Positions 1 through 6,433 of a DNA stretch of 7,670 nt are shown piece after piece. Made by a program: the position numbers and the translations under genes. Every line of letters begins with the position of its first letter. Position 1 is the stretch's first letter. Source of the DNA: CAZVXI01 sp964631295 (GTDB taxonomy: Bacteria > Planctomycetota > Phycisphaerae > Phycisphaerales > SM1A02); assembly GCA_964631295.1 (NCBI GenBank), contig CAZVXI010000154.1, forward strand, positions 1-7,670. The letters run 5' to 3'. Below the pieces are notes generated by a model. It did no database searches, had not been told where the DNA came from, and worked only from the letters and a program-made list of their open reading frames with translations.

Positions 1-432
1 GGTAAAAGCCCCCAGAGCAGGCCCGCCCGCGCCCGGGCGAAGAAGAAGAAAAAGCCCGTCGAAGCCAATCCCCCGGCCGCCGATCCGCCAGCCGCCGATC
101 CGACCGGCGAATCCGACGATCGCACCGCCGCCCCGCGAGGTGCCGCTCCGGGCTGCCGTATCTTCACCGAAGAGCAGTGGGCTCAGATCGCCGCCTACCA
201 CGAACTCTCCGGCCAGCAGCTTGGGGTGGTGAAGCACCTGTTTGATGATGAATCCGGCCGGGGCATCGCCTATCTGCTCGGCGTTGAGGAATCCTGCGTG
301 CGAACCTACATCCGCCGCATCTACAAGAAACTCGGCGTGTCCGGCCAGGTTCCCATGACCGCCGCTCTCCTCGCACCATTTCTTCACATCGAAGAACATG
401 ACACTGACCAGCCGCCGAAGCCAAAGGAGTAA
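1..432 (+). CDS. LuxR/GerE-type helix-turn-helix protein, 5' end missing
   Basis: The reading frame is open from the first base, so the true start lies outside the window; 143 residues are visible before TAA. Residues about 1-50 are low-complexity: a lysine run (KKKKK, about 14-18) and a Pro/Ala/Asp-rich linker. Residues about 58-124 resemble the LuxR C-terminal HTH. 'LSGQQLGVVKHLFDD' matches the first helix region, 'GIAYLLGVEESCVRTYI' the helix-turn-helix, and 'RRIYKKLGVSGQ' the usual 'I..KLGV.sR' end. Proteins of this family bind DNA as transcription regulators. No receiver or ligand domain is visible, and one could lie upstream. It ends 6 bases before the NERD gene, suggesting co-transcription. 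The fold is fairly secure; the target is unknown. Confidence 0.8.
   Translation, partial: GKSPQSRPARARAKKKKKPVEANPPAADPPAADPTGESDDRTAAPRGAAPGCRIFTEEQWAQIAAYHELSGQQLGVVKHLFDDESGRGIAYLLGVEESCVRTYIRRIYKKLGVSGQVPMTAALLAPFLHIEEHDTDQPPKPKE
423..430 (+). promoter_or_regulatory. Shine-Dalgarno of the NERD gene, inside the upstream gene's end
   Basis: AAAGGAGT lies 8 bases before a GTG codon at 439. It occupies the last codons and the first base of the stop of the HTH gene. This spacing fixes the GTG as the NERD start and implies translational coupling of the two genes. Confidence 0.75.
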
Positions 433-438
433 CCCGCC

Positions 439-1224
439 GTGCCCCCAGCAAAGAAGCAATCACCACTCCGCTCGACGCCACAGCCGCTGCCCGGCGACTC
501 CATCCGCAGGCAGATCTTTCAACTGCTCATGCCCGCATTCATCTACATGATGGGCCTGGGCATCATCGTGGGTCTGATCATTGGCTCGTTTCTCACGAAC
601 AAGCTTGGCATCAGCGACGGGTGGATGTCGATCATCGTGCTGCTCGCGATGGCGGCAGTTCTGCTCGCACTCTGGCGATACACCCGCCGCGCGGGAGAAA
701 AGCTCGACGACCTCGTCCTCGGCAGGTCCGGCGAGATCGCGGTCGCAGAGCAACTCACCAAGCTCATCGCGGACGGCTACCAGATCCTCCACGACATCCC
801 GCACGACCCCCGGAACGAGAACTCACCCAACATCGACCACGTCGCCATCGGCCCCGGCGGCGTCTTCGTCATCGAGACAAAGACACGCTCCAAAGGCGAC
901 CATCACGAGATCGTCTTTGACGGCCACCAGTTGACCATCGCCGGCCACGAGATCAATGAAGGCGCCATCGGCCAGACACTCGGCAACGCCCGCCGCATCG
1001 CCGAGATCATCAGGAATCAGACCGGCCGCGACATCCGCCTCCAGCCCGTCCTCGTCTTCGCCGGCAGGTGGTTCATCAAAGACACCCGCAAACGCAGCCA
1101 GAAAGACTCCATCTGGGTGCTCAATGACAAAACACTGATCTCATGGATCAAAAAGCAGCAACTGACCCTCACGCCCGAAGATGTCGCGCTGTATGTGGGG
1201 CGGTTACGCGCCTATTCGTTCTGA
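439..1224 (+). CDS. NERD-domain membrane protein
   Basis: The protein has 261 residues and a GTG start with a good ribosome site. Two hydrophobic segments, about residues 27-51 and 63-79, should anchor it in the inner membrane with the rest cytoplasmic. Residues about 93-212 match the NERD (nuclease-related) domain. 'GRSGEIAVAEQL' is the usual opening helix. 'NIDHVAIGPGGVFVIETKTR' carries D133 and the E146-x-K148 pair expected of the PD-(D/E)xK-like core. A later Q179 and 'LQPVLVFAGRWF' fit the remaining strands. NERD proteins are predicted DNA-processing enzymes, but substrates are mostly unknown; activity here is inferred only from the retained acidic and lysine residues. It follows the HTH gene by 6 bases, and a dyad begins 23 bases after its stop. 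Confidence 0.85.
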   Translation: MPPAKKQSPLRSTPQPLPGDSIRRQIFQLLMPAFIYMMGLGIIVGLIIGSFLTNKLGISDGWMSIIVLLAMAAVLLALWRYTRRAGEKLDDLVLGRSGEIAVAEQLTKLIADGYQILHDIPHDPRNENSPNIDHVAIGPGGVFVIETKTRSKGDHHEIVFDGHQLTIAGHEINEGAIGQTLGNARRIAEIIRNQTGRDIRLQPVLVFAGRWFIKDTRKRSQKDSIWVLNDKTLISWIKKQQLTLTPEDVALYVGRLRAYSF

Positions 1225-1367
1225 CGCCTGCGGTCAAGTATGCCATGTGTCCACAATACTATGGACAGAGCCGGAGGCGACTAGCGTTTCGCCCCGCAGT
1301 ATGTTCAGGCATTGCAGTGGATCACGCGATCCATTTAGAGCACGGCCTACAACGGAGTGAATATCCA
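1225..1367 (+). other. Intergenic spacer with two dyads
   Basis: This 143-base gap holds, in order, the 20-bp dyad at 1248-1267, a short inverted repeat (GGCGA 1276-1280 with TCGCC 1289-1293), a dyad GGATC-ACGC-GATCC at 1319-1332, and a plausible Shine-Dalgarno (GGAG, 1354-1357) 10 bases before the ATG at 1368. A weak promoter could be read as TTGCAG (1312) and TTTAGA (1334), 16 bases apart, with the GGATC dyad between the boxes. The promoter reading is tentative. Confidence 0.4.
1248..1267 (+). promoter_or_regulatory. Dyad TGTCCACAAT-N4-TGGACA, copy 1
   Basis: TGTCCA and TGGACA form 6-bp inverted arms around CAATACTA. The same pattern recurs at 6476-6495 in the same orientation. It starts 23 bases after the NERD stop and lies 100 bases before the next start codon. 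It may be a transcription-factor operator, a REP-like extragenic palindrome, or part of a terminator; there is no T-run after it. Confidence 0.5.
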
Positions 1368-3200
1368 ATGTTGACGACGAACTGTGTGCGCTACAGTCTT
1401 GCGATCGCCATCGCCTGTGTCGCTTGTACATCAGTGAATGCGCAGGGACTCAAACTCCATCCCTGGGATGAAGAAGGCGTCTTCATCGCGAGCGGGCAGG
1501 AGGGCGAAGTCCTTCGATTTTCGCTTGACGACACCGGCGCGTTCGAGATGCCATCACTGCTGATGTCAGAGATCAAGAACGGGCAGAAGTCACATTGGGC
1601 GTACTACCAGTCTCCCGCTCCGGGTGAACGGTGGACCTGTGCAGATGTCCCACTTGCTCGGACAGTTGTGATTGAGGCCATCGCGGCTGACGGTACGATC
1701 CTGACTGGTGAACTGGATATCGAGATTGTCGATCACAATCCTCCGCAGGTCGATGTAGAGATTCCATTGAGTGCGGGCATGGAGACGACGGTCACAGGAC
1801 TGCCTTACTTCGTTTCCAGTGCGGCGTTCACACCTACAGTCACCGTCACCGATGATTGCGCGGTTCCATGCTACAAGGTGATCGTGAACGGGGTCGAAGC
1901 GACTACGGTCAATGTGACGGAGCCCGGGTTCCACACGCTTGAAATCGTCGCCGAAGATGCGAGTGGGAATCGCAATGGAACATCAATGGTGTTTCAGGTG
2001 AGAGAGCGACCACAGGCCAGTGGTATCGGTATCGTTCACGCCCAGTCAGTGATGCCATTTGACGCCGATTATGACGAACTGAGCGTGAGCATGCTTGTTG
2101 CGAGCGCCACGACTTCCATCGATCTGCTTCATATCGATTCGCTTTCACTTCAGGTCATGAACGATGAGAGTCGCTGGGTTGCTGCTACCGCTGCGCCAGT
2201 CCGCGATGCGTTTGCTGTGGACGGGACATACACGCCAACCAACGCCGATGCGCAGTACGATGATGGGTACTGGGACGTCTCGTTTGATGTCCTGGTGCCG
2301 GCAGGCACGAACGTCGGTGCATTCGACCTGCGCGGTCGAGTCAGCGACGCTGGCCAGAACGCCGTTGATTTTCGCTCGATCATCTCTCCTGCAATCGATG
2401 CGAACGCCGCAGTGACACTGGCTGCTCTCGGCCTTGTGTTCGATGACGATCAGAAAGCGCCCGGACCACGATTCGACTGGGGGTGCCAGTGGGAATCAGA
2501 ATACGATCCTGAACCGGTTGATATCGACAATCAGGGATCTGGCTTCACACCATGTGGCTGGTTTGCGGATGTCGTCGCCGGGCCGGAATGGTTGTACGGT
2601 GTTGGCCTCGCCAAGGATGACTGGACGACGTGCAGCGGTGCGCACGGCGGCTCGGCATTGGCTCAAAGCGGTGGCATCCTGCGGGTCTTCATCTTTCCAC
2701 ACCCTTCGCTTTGCTGCGACCAATGCGAAATCTCCGTCATTGCTGATCCGACGTTTAAGGCGCTCGCGACCGTCAACCCACCCGCGAGCGCGCTTGTGGC
2801 AGGCATGATCAGTGTGTCAGCGCCGTGTGACTCAGCAAAGGCGATTGGAGTGGTCGCCGTGGGTGGATACGACCCCGACGGGATCGATATCCCGTTTGTC
2901 GACGGATCAGTGCCTGTCATCACGACCGTGCCACCGGCCGGGAGCGTGTTTCACGATTCACTGAACTGCACGATCGAAGCCTGTTACGCGGATATCTCTG
3001 TCGAAACTGGCGGTGCCATCACCGTTCACGCGGATGCGGTATCGTATAACTGGGGGGCACAGGCCTACGGACGGCTGTTCGGAGCGGATGCCGACATATC
3101 CATTACGCCGCGATGTCTCTCGGGCCTGATAGAAGGCGACAATGAACCCATCCCATTGACGTTCGATCCGTGGGATGACCCCGAACTCTGTGATGACTAA
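1368..3200 (+). CDS. Secreted Ig-like-domain protein, function unknown
   Basis: The protein has 610 residues. I chose ATG 1368 because it has a GGAG at 10 bases and begins a clear signal peptide: a hydrophobic stretch at about 10-23 and a V-N-A cleavage motif after residue 25. The frame is open farther upstream (to 1143), but that would bury the signal peptide. Residues about 124-213 look like a bacterial Ig-like/HYR-type module: 'NPPQVDVEI', then 'TVTVTDDC', 'VNGVEATTVNVTEPG', 'TLEIVAEDASGN' and 'MVFQVRERP'. The remainder (about 215-610) is acidic, probably beta-rich, and cysteine-containing from about 373 on, including 'LCCDQC' at 448-453, suggesting disulfides outside the cytoplasm. No enzyme motif was found. 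It overlaps the next gene, which carries a similar module; an envelope or surface role is inferred. Confidence 0.8.
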   Translation: MLTTNCVRYSLAIAIACVACTSVNAQGLKLHPWDEEGVFIASGQEGEVLRFSLDDTGAFEMPSLLMSEIKNGQKSHWAYYQSPAPGERWTCADVPLARTVVIEAIAADGTILTGELDIEIVDHNPPQVDVEIPLSAGMETTVTGLPYFVSSAAFTPTVTVTDDCAVPCYKVIVNGVEATTVNVTEPGFHTLEIVAEDASGNRNGTSMVFQVRERPQASGIGIVHAQSVMPFDADYDELSVSMLVASATTSIDLLHIDSLSLQVMNDESRWVAATAAPVRDAFAVDGTYTPTNADAQYDDGYWDVSFDVLVPAGTNVGAFDLRGRVSDAGQNAVDFRSIISPAIDANAAVTLAALGLVFDDDQKAPGPRFDWGCQWESEYDPEPVDIDNQGSGFTPCGWFADVVAGPEWLYGVGLAKDDWTTCSGAHGGSALAQSGGILRVFIFPHPSLCCDQCEISVIADPTFKALATVNPPASALVAGMISVSAPCDSAKAIGVVAVGGYDPDGIDIPFVDGSVPVITTVPPAGSVFHDSLNCTIEACYADISVETGGAITVHADAVSYNWGAQAYGRLFGADADISITPRCLSGLIEGDNEPIPLTFDPWDDPELCDD

Positions 3201-4005
3201 GGCCCGTACAAAAACTCTTCCGCTCGTCGTGGTGGCCATCATGGTCATCACGACGGCGGTTGTTCTTGGCCTGATCGCGTGGCTCAACCCACCGGCGCAC
3301 GACGAGAATGATCCGGCGCACGTCGACAATGTGCCGCCAATGCTGGATGTCGTTGCACTCGTTGATGGTGTGCCGATCACCGACCAGGAGAACCACCTGA
3401 CACTTGGTTCAACGCTCATGCTCGTCATCACTGCTGAGGATGACAGCGGTGTCGCCCCACAGATTGCCGTCGATGACAATGGAGTGGGGATCGATCCGAC
3501 ATCAATGTCCTGCATCCTCTCGCGCAAGGGCCGTTTCGCTATTGTTGTGACTGCCACCGATGAACAGGGGCTCGTCACGCGGTCTGCGAAGATCCAGATC
3601 CATGTGCGCGATCACCCGCTGTTCATCGTTCCCGGTGAGGTCACTCGGCTGGAAACTCCGCAGGTGCGTTTTGTGTTTCCCAACGGCATCGACGCATCGG
3701 CGATACTCGCCGACACCGTCGATCTGCATCTGCTGGATGAACAAGGAAAGACGCTTCCCGATGGCGTGCTGCGCGCAACCACCGTCGAGCAGGGAGAATC
3801 GGGTTCAATTGTGCTCGTGACGTTTCCATCAGCGATGGAGTTCCTCAGGCGGTCGAACCCAGCCGCAGCCGCGTTTGTGCGCGGCAGCGGTCGCTTGACG
3901 ACATACGAAACCGCAGACAATCCGCTCGGCCTGATCGCGTTCCGAACCGAGATGTTGGCGTTGATCGAAGCCAGCAAAGACACGGCCGATGATTCGAAGT
4001 GGTGA
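3193..4005 (+). CDS. Membrane-anchored Ig-like-domain protein
   Basis: The protein has 270 residues from ATG 3193, overlapping the upstream stop by 8 bases (translational coupling); an in-frame ATG at 3175 would add six residues. 'MTKARTKTLP' followed by a hydrophobic helix at about 10-30 makes an N-in membrane anchor or uncleaved signal, so the rest should be periplasmic or surface-exposed. Residues about 47-140 repeat the plan of the Ig-like module in the upstream protein: 'NVPPMLDVV', 'LVITAEDDSG', 'IVVTATDEQGLVTRSAK', 'IQIHVRDHP'. Residues about 145-270 are unrecognised, with an Ala-rich stretch near 224-228. The two genes probably form one operon and may interact; this is inferred from overlap and shared architecture. 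Confidence 0.75.
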   Translation: MTKARTKTLPLVVVAIMVITTAVVLGLIAWLNPPAHDENDPAHVDNVPPMLDVVALVDGVPITDQENHLTLGSTLMLVITAEDDSGVAPQIAVDDNGVGIDPTSMSCILSRKGRFAIVVTATDEQGLVTRSAKIQIHVRDHPLFIVPGEVTRLETPQVRFVFPNGIDASAILADTVDLHLLDEQGKTLPDGVLRATTVEQGESGSIVLVTFPSAMEFLRRSNPAAAAFVRGSGRLTTYETADNPLGLIAFRTEMLALIEASKDTADDSKW

Positions 4006-4032
4006 CTGCGTCACGGTCGGTTCGTTTGTGTT

Positions 4033-4225
4033 CATCTCCGCCGTTCCGTTGACAGGGTGAGCGGCTCGCATGAACGCGCGGATGGCTGGCGCGTCCGAGC
4101 GCACGCTTCCGTTGAATGTGCGGGCGCTTGCCACGCTCGAGCGCAGGGCTCACACGTACGAGCGAGATTTGCACCCTTTCAACGGAACCGCGCAATGCTC
4201 ACGTGCCATCGACCTGCACTGGTTT
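4033..4225. repeat. Degenerate 21-bp periodic region upstream of the main array
   Basis: Short words recur at multiples of 21 bp. TTCCGTTGA occurs at 4044 and 4107 (63 apart), and an inverted copy TCAACGGAA lies at 4179. CGAGCG occurs at 4096, 4138 and 4159 (42 and 21 apart). Read in one frame, the stretch gives heptad-like peptides such as SERTLPL, NVRALAT, LERRAHT and YERDLHP. The phase does not continue cleanly into the array at 4226, so an indel or a second repeat family lies between. Confidence 0.45.
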
Positions 4226-4592
4226 CCTCCTCAAGCCCGGCGTTGCCTTGCGGGAGCGGAACGCTGGCTTGAGCAAGAGCATCGCTGATTCGCACAAGTC
4301 CGCGGCGGCCTTGCCCAGATCGGGACCGGGCTTGGGCAAGGGCATCGCTGGCTTGGGCAAGCGGGCACCTGGCCCGGGCAAGCCCGGCACTGCCTCGGGC
4401 AAACCGCGTTTGGCCTCCCTCGAGGGCACCGCTCGCTTGAGCAAAACATCACTCCGCTTGCCCGCGCGGGCTTCTGCCTTGACCAAATGCCGGCCGCATC
4501 TGCTCAAGCCCGCATCTGGCTTCCGCAAATCAGAGCTTCACTTGGGCAAGGCGGGAGCTGATTTACGCAAGCGAGCCGTCCGCTTGAGTAAA
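4226..4592. repeat. 18-unit imperfect 21-bp tandem repeat array
   Basis: Unit cores begin every 21 bases with no indel: 4226, 4247, 4268, 4289, 4310, 4331, 4352, 4373, 4394, 4415, 4436, 4457, 4478, 4499, 4520, 4541, 4562 and 4583. The core consensus is CTTGGGCAAG, itself almost palindromic, and is exact at 4331, 4352 and 4541. It is followed by a looser 11-base part often ending GCTGG or GCCGG. Seven codons per unit give a + strand frame (4116-4595) reading as x-G-L-x-K-x-x heptads, with Lys/Arg at nearly every seventh residue and a stop right after the last unit. The minus strand (4528-4199) is also open as heptads such as ARLPKPA and MPLPKPG. Neither frame has a visible Shine-Dalgarno. It could be a basic heptad-repeat protein gene or a DNA-level array, and I cannot decide between them. 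Confidence 0.85.
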
Positions 4593-4666
4593 TGAAGGGC
4601 GTTATTCGGACGGTGGCCCGGCCGGTCACCGATTCGGGTGCGATGGGATATCGACACCGGGCTGAC

Positions 4667-4689
4667 GGCCGGTTGGCCGACCTCCGGCC
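4667..4689. repeat. Inverted repeat GGCCGG/CCGGCC before the methyltransferase
   Basis: GGCCGG (4667-4672) and CCGGCC (4684-4689) are 6-bp inverted arms 11 bases apart. They straddle the putative -35 box of the methyltransferase promoter. This could be an operator or the hairpin of an upstream terminator; there is no T-run. Confidence 0.35.
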
Positions 4690-4701
4690 TGCGGATATGC
4701 T
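4673..4701 (+). promoter_or_regulatory. Candidate near-leaderless promoter of the R-M operon
   Basis: TTGGCC (4673-4678) and TATGCT (4696-4701) are 17 bases apart, each matching 4 of 6 bases of the sigma-70 consensus. The expected start of transcription falls at or next to the ATG at 4708. No Shine-Dalgarno is seen before that ATG, which agrees with a leaderless message. Confidence 0.4.
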
Positions 4702-4707
4702 CTGCGT

Positions 4708-5724
4708 ATGGATGATCAGGCAGGTACGCCGAACGGGGCAGCGCAGGACGCCAACGAGGAGACAGACGCTCTGCTTGAGCATCTCCAGTCTCTCGGGCCG
4801 CTGGATGAGGTCATCCCACGCATCGCGCGCGATCAGGGACTGATGCAGCGGGTGGAGCTGGCGGTGCGCAACCGATCCACGAGTCACGATTTGATCCATG
4901 CCGATGCACGGCAGGCGACGGCGCTCGATGAGGGCTCGGTTCATCTGGCGGTGACTTCGCCGCCGTACTGGACCCTCAAACGCTACAACGAACACGATGC
5001 CCAGATGGGGCACGTTGCAGACTACGATGAGTTCATCGAAGCGCTGGACGAGGTGTGGCGGAACTGTTACCGCGCGCTCGTGCCCGGTGGACGGCTGGTC
5101 ATCAACGTGGGCGATGTCTGCCTGTCGCGGCGAAAGAACAACGGCAGGCATACGGTGGTCCCGCTCCATGCAACAATTCAGGAGCACTGCAAGGCGATCG
5201 GTTTTGATAATCTCGCGCCCATTATCTGGCACAAGATCGCCAATGCGAACTACGAAGTGTCTGGCGGCGGCGGATTCCTGGGCAAACCCTACGAGCCGAA
5301 CGCGGTGATCAAGAACGACATCGAGTTTGTGCTGATGCAGCGCAAGCCCGGCGGGTATCGGCGGCCAACTGCTGAGAAGCGCATGCTCAGCGTGATCAGT
5401 GCGGAGAACTACCAGAAATGGTTCCGGCAAATCTGGTCGGATGTGAAGGGGACTTCGCATCCTCGGCATCCAGCGCCGTACCCCGAAGGTTTTGCGGCTC
5501 GCATCGTGCGGATGTTCTCGTTCGTCGGGGACACGGTGCTCGATCCGTTCATGGGGACGGGCACAACCAATCTCGCGTGCGCGAACTGGGGTCGAGACAG
5601 CATCGGTGTTGAGCTCGACAGCAAGTACTTTGAGATCGCACAGAAGCGACTCGCGGAACACGGTTCGGATTTGTATTTGTCATCGTCAGTGACAACGCGG
5701 GTGCTTGAACATGCCGGCACTTGA
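4708..5724 (+). CDS. Type II DNA amino-methyltransferase, beta class (TSPPYW; probably N4-cytosine)
   Basis: The protein has 338 residues. It is an S-adenosylmethionine-dependent DNA methyltransferase of the N4/N6 methylase family. Catalytic motif IV, TSPPYW, is at 83-88 and comes before the AdoMet-binding motif I, DPFMGTGTT, at 279-287; this order defines the beta class. Other landmarks are 'LVPGGRLVINVGDV' at about 124-137, 'HPAPYP' at 254-259 leading to 'FVGDTVLDP', and 'GVELDSKYFEIA' (acidic E302) after motif I. In characterised enzymes TSPPY usually goes with N4-cytosine and D/NPPY with N6-adenine, so m4C is the likely product. Its stop lies 14 bases inside the downstream endonuclease gene, so it is that enzyme's protective partner and the two share a target. 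An N-terminal stretch of about 60 residues is helical and unrecognised. Start: the first ATG behind a promoter-like sequence; the exact start is moderately sure. Confidence 0.9.
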   Translation: MDDQAGTPNGAAQDANEETDALLEHLQSLGPLDEVIPRIARDQGLMQRVELAVRNRSTSHDLIHADARQATALDEGSVHLAVTSPPYWTLKRYNEHDAQMGHVADYDEFIEALDEVWRNCYRALVPGGRLVINVGDVCLSRRKNNGRHTVVPLHATIQEHCKAIGFDNLAPIIWHKIANANYEVSGGGGFLGKPYEPNAVIKNDIEFVLMQRKPGGYRRPTAEKRMLSVISAENYQKWFRQIWSDVKGTSHPRHPAPYPEGFAARIVRMFSFVGDTVLDPFMGTGTTNLACANWGRDSIGVELDSKYFEIAQKRLAEHGSDLYLSSSVTTRVLEHAGT

Positions 5725-6433
5725 TGATGTAGTCCGAGATGCGATCCGACACTTCTGGGCGACGCGACATGGTCAATCAGCCCGACAGGGCGGTGCATCC
5801 GATCGCGATCGCGGTGGACGGGCCGCGGTGACCGGTGGCAAACAGATGGACGGCTTTGTGTCACTCGTGCGTCAACTACTCGTGGAAGCCGGTGTGGCAA
5901 ATGAGGGGATCGTGACTGATCGGAGACTCGAACTTCCGGGTTGGTTCCGAGCAGAGAAGAAGTGGGATCTGATCGTCACACACGACGGTGAACTTGTTGC
6001 CGCGATCGAGTTCAAATCGCACATTGGCCCATCATTCGGCAACAACTTCAACAACAGAACGGAAGAAGCGCTCGGCAGCGCGACCGACATCTGGGCTGCG
6101 TTCCGGGAGGGCGCGTTTCGCCCATCTGCCCGACCGTTCCTGGGATATCTGATGTTGCTTGAGGATGCAGAGAAGTCGCGCTCTGCCGTACGGGTGTACG
6201 AACCGCACTTTGAGGTGTTTCCGGAGTTTCGCGAGGCGTCGTATCGAACGCGATACGAGGTGTTGATCCTGAAGCTGCTGCGTGAGCGCCTATACGACGG
6301 CGCGGCGTTCCTCATCTCCCCGGACCAGGGGCCTGAGACCGTCGACTACGCGGAGCCCAACGAGGAACTGACGTTCGAGCGGCTCGTCACGCCACTGCTG
6401 GCCCACGCGATCGCGATTACGGGCGCTGCCTGA
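5711..6433 (+). CDS. PaeR7I/XhoI-family type II restriction endonuclease (predicted CTCGAG)
   Basis: The protein has 240 residues from ATG 5711 (an in-frame TTG at 5705 would add two), close to PaeR7I (about 246). Strong family marks: 'AIRHFWATRHGQ' at 11-22, 'RAAVTGGKQMDGFV' at 37-50, 'LPGWFRAEKKWDL' at 75-87, 'AAIEFKSHIGPSFGNNFNN' at 97-115, 'RPFLGYLMLLEDAEKS' at 141-156 and 'RERLYDGAAFL' at 191-201. D86 with E100-x-K102 fits the PD-(D/E)xK catalytic site. Enzymes of this family cut CTCGAG, with Mg2+ as cofactor. The ATG lies inside the end of the methyltransferase gene (14-base overlap), so the nuclease is made after, and coupled to, its protecting methylase. No control (C) protein gene is seen. 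The gene looks intact. The specificity is inferred from family membership. Confidence 0.93.
   Translation: MPALDDVVRDAIRHFWATRHGQSARQGGASDRDRGGRAAVTGGKQMDGFVSLVRQLLVEAGVANEGIVTDRRLELPGWFRAEKKWDLIVTHDGELVAAIEFKSHIGPSFGNNFNNRTEEALGSATDIWAAFREGAFRPSARPFLGYLMLLEDAEKSRSAVRVYEPHFEVFPEFREASYRTRYEVLILKLLRERLYDGAAFLISPDQGPETVDYAEPNEELTFERLVTPLLAHAIAITGAA

Larger units (their letters stand above)
4006..4707. other. 702-base region without a convincing gene
   Basis: No reading frame here combines a ribosome site, natural composition and a recognisable domain. What it does hold is repeat structure: a degenerate 21-bp periodicity at about 4033-4225, a strict 21-bp array at 4226-4592, and GC-rich inverted repeats plus a promoter candidate at about 4667-4701. 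A short hairpin (GTGAC 4002-4006 with GTCAC 4010-4014) overlaps the previous stop codon but has no T-run, so it is only a weak terminator candidate. Confidence 0.6.

Noticed and set aside
1143..1367. Upstream extension of the exported protein to 1143
   Set aside because: It would overlap the NERD gene by 82 bases and place about 75 residues before a clear signal peptide; ATG 1368 has a ribosome site.
2958..3578. Minus-strand open frame of 206 codons
   Set aside because: It covers the junction of the two Ig-like genes antisense; low-complexity Ser/Thr-rich product, no ribosome site, no domain.
4002..4014. GTGAC-TGC-GTCAC hairpin as intrinsic terminator
   Set aside because: Only a 5-bp stem and no following T-run.
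4070..4288. 72-codon + strand frame in the repeat region
   Set aside because: No ribosome site or recognisable fold; it is explained by the degenerate 21-bp periodicity.
4226..4592. CRISPR array
   Set aside because: Units are contiguous and diverged with a 21-bp period; there are no conserved repeats separated by unique 30-40 bp spacers and no cas genes.
4116..4595. The heptad-repeat frame as a confident protein gene
   Set aside because: No Shine-Dalgarno before its ATG, about 36 unremarkable residues before the repeats begin, and the opposite strand is equally open; kept only as a possibility under the repeat.
4504..5661. Long minus-strand open frame (385 codons)
   Set aside because: It lies opposite the methyltransferase, whose + strand motifs are unmistakable; the minus product shows no domain and arises from GC-rich codon structure.
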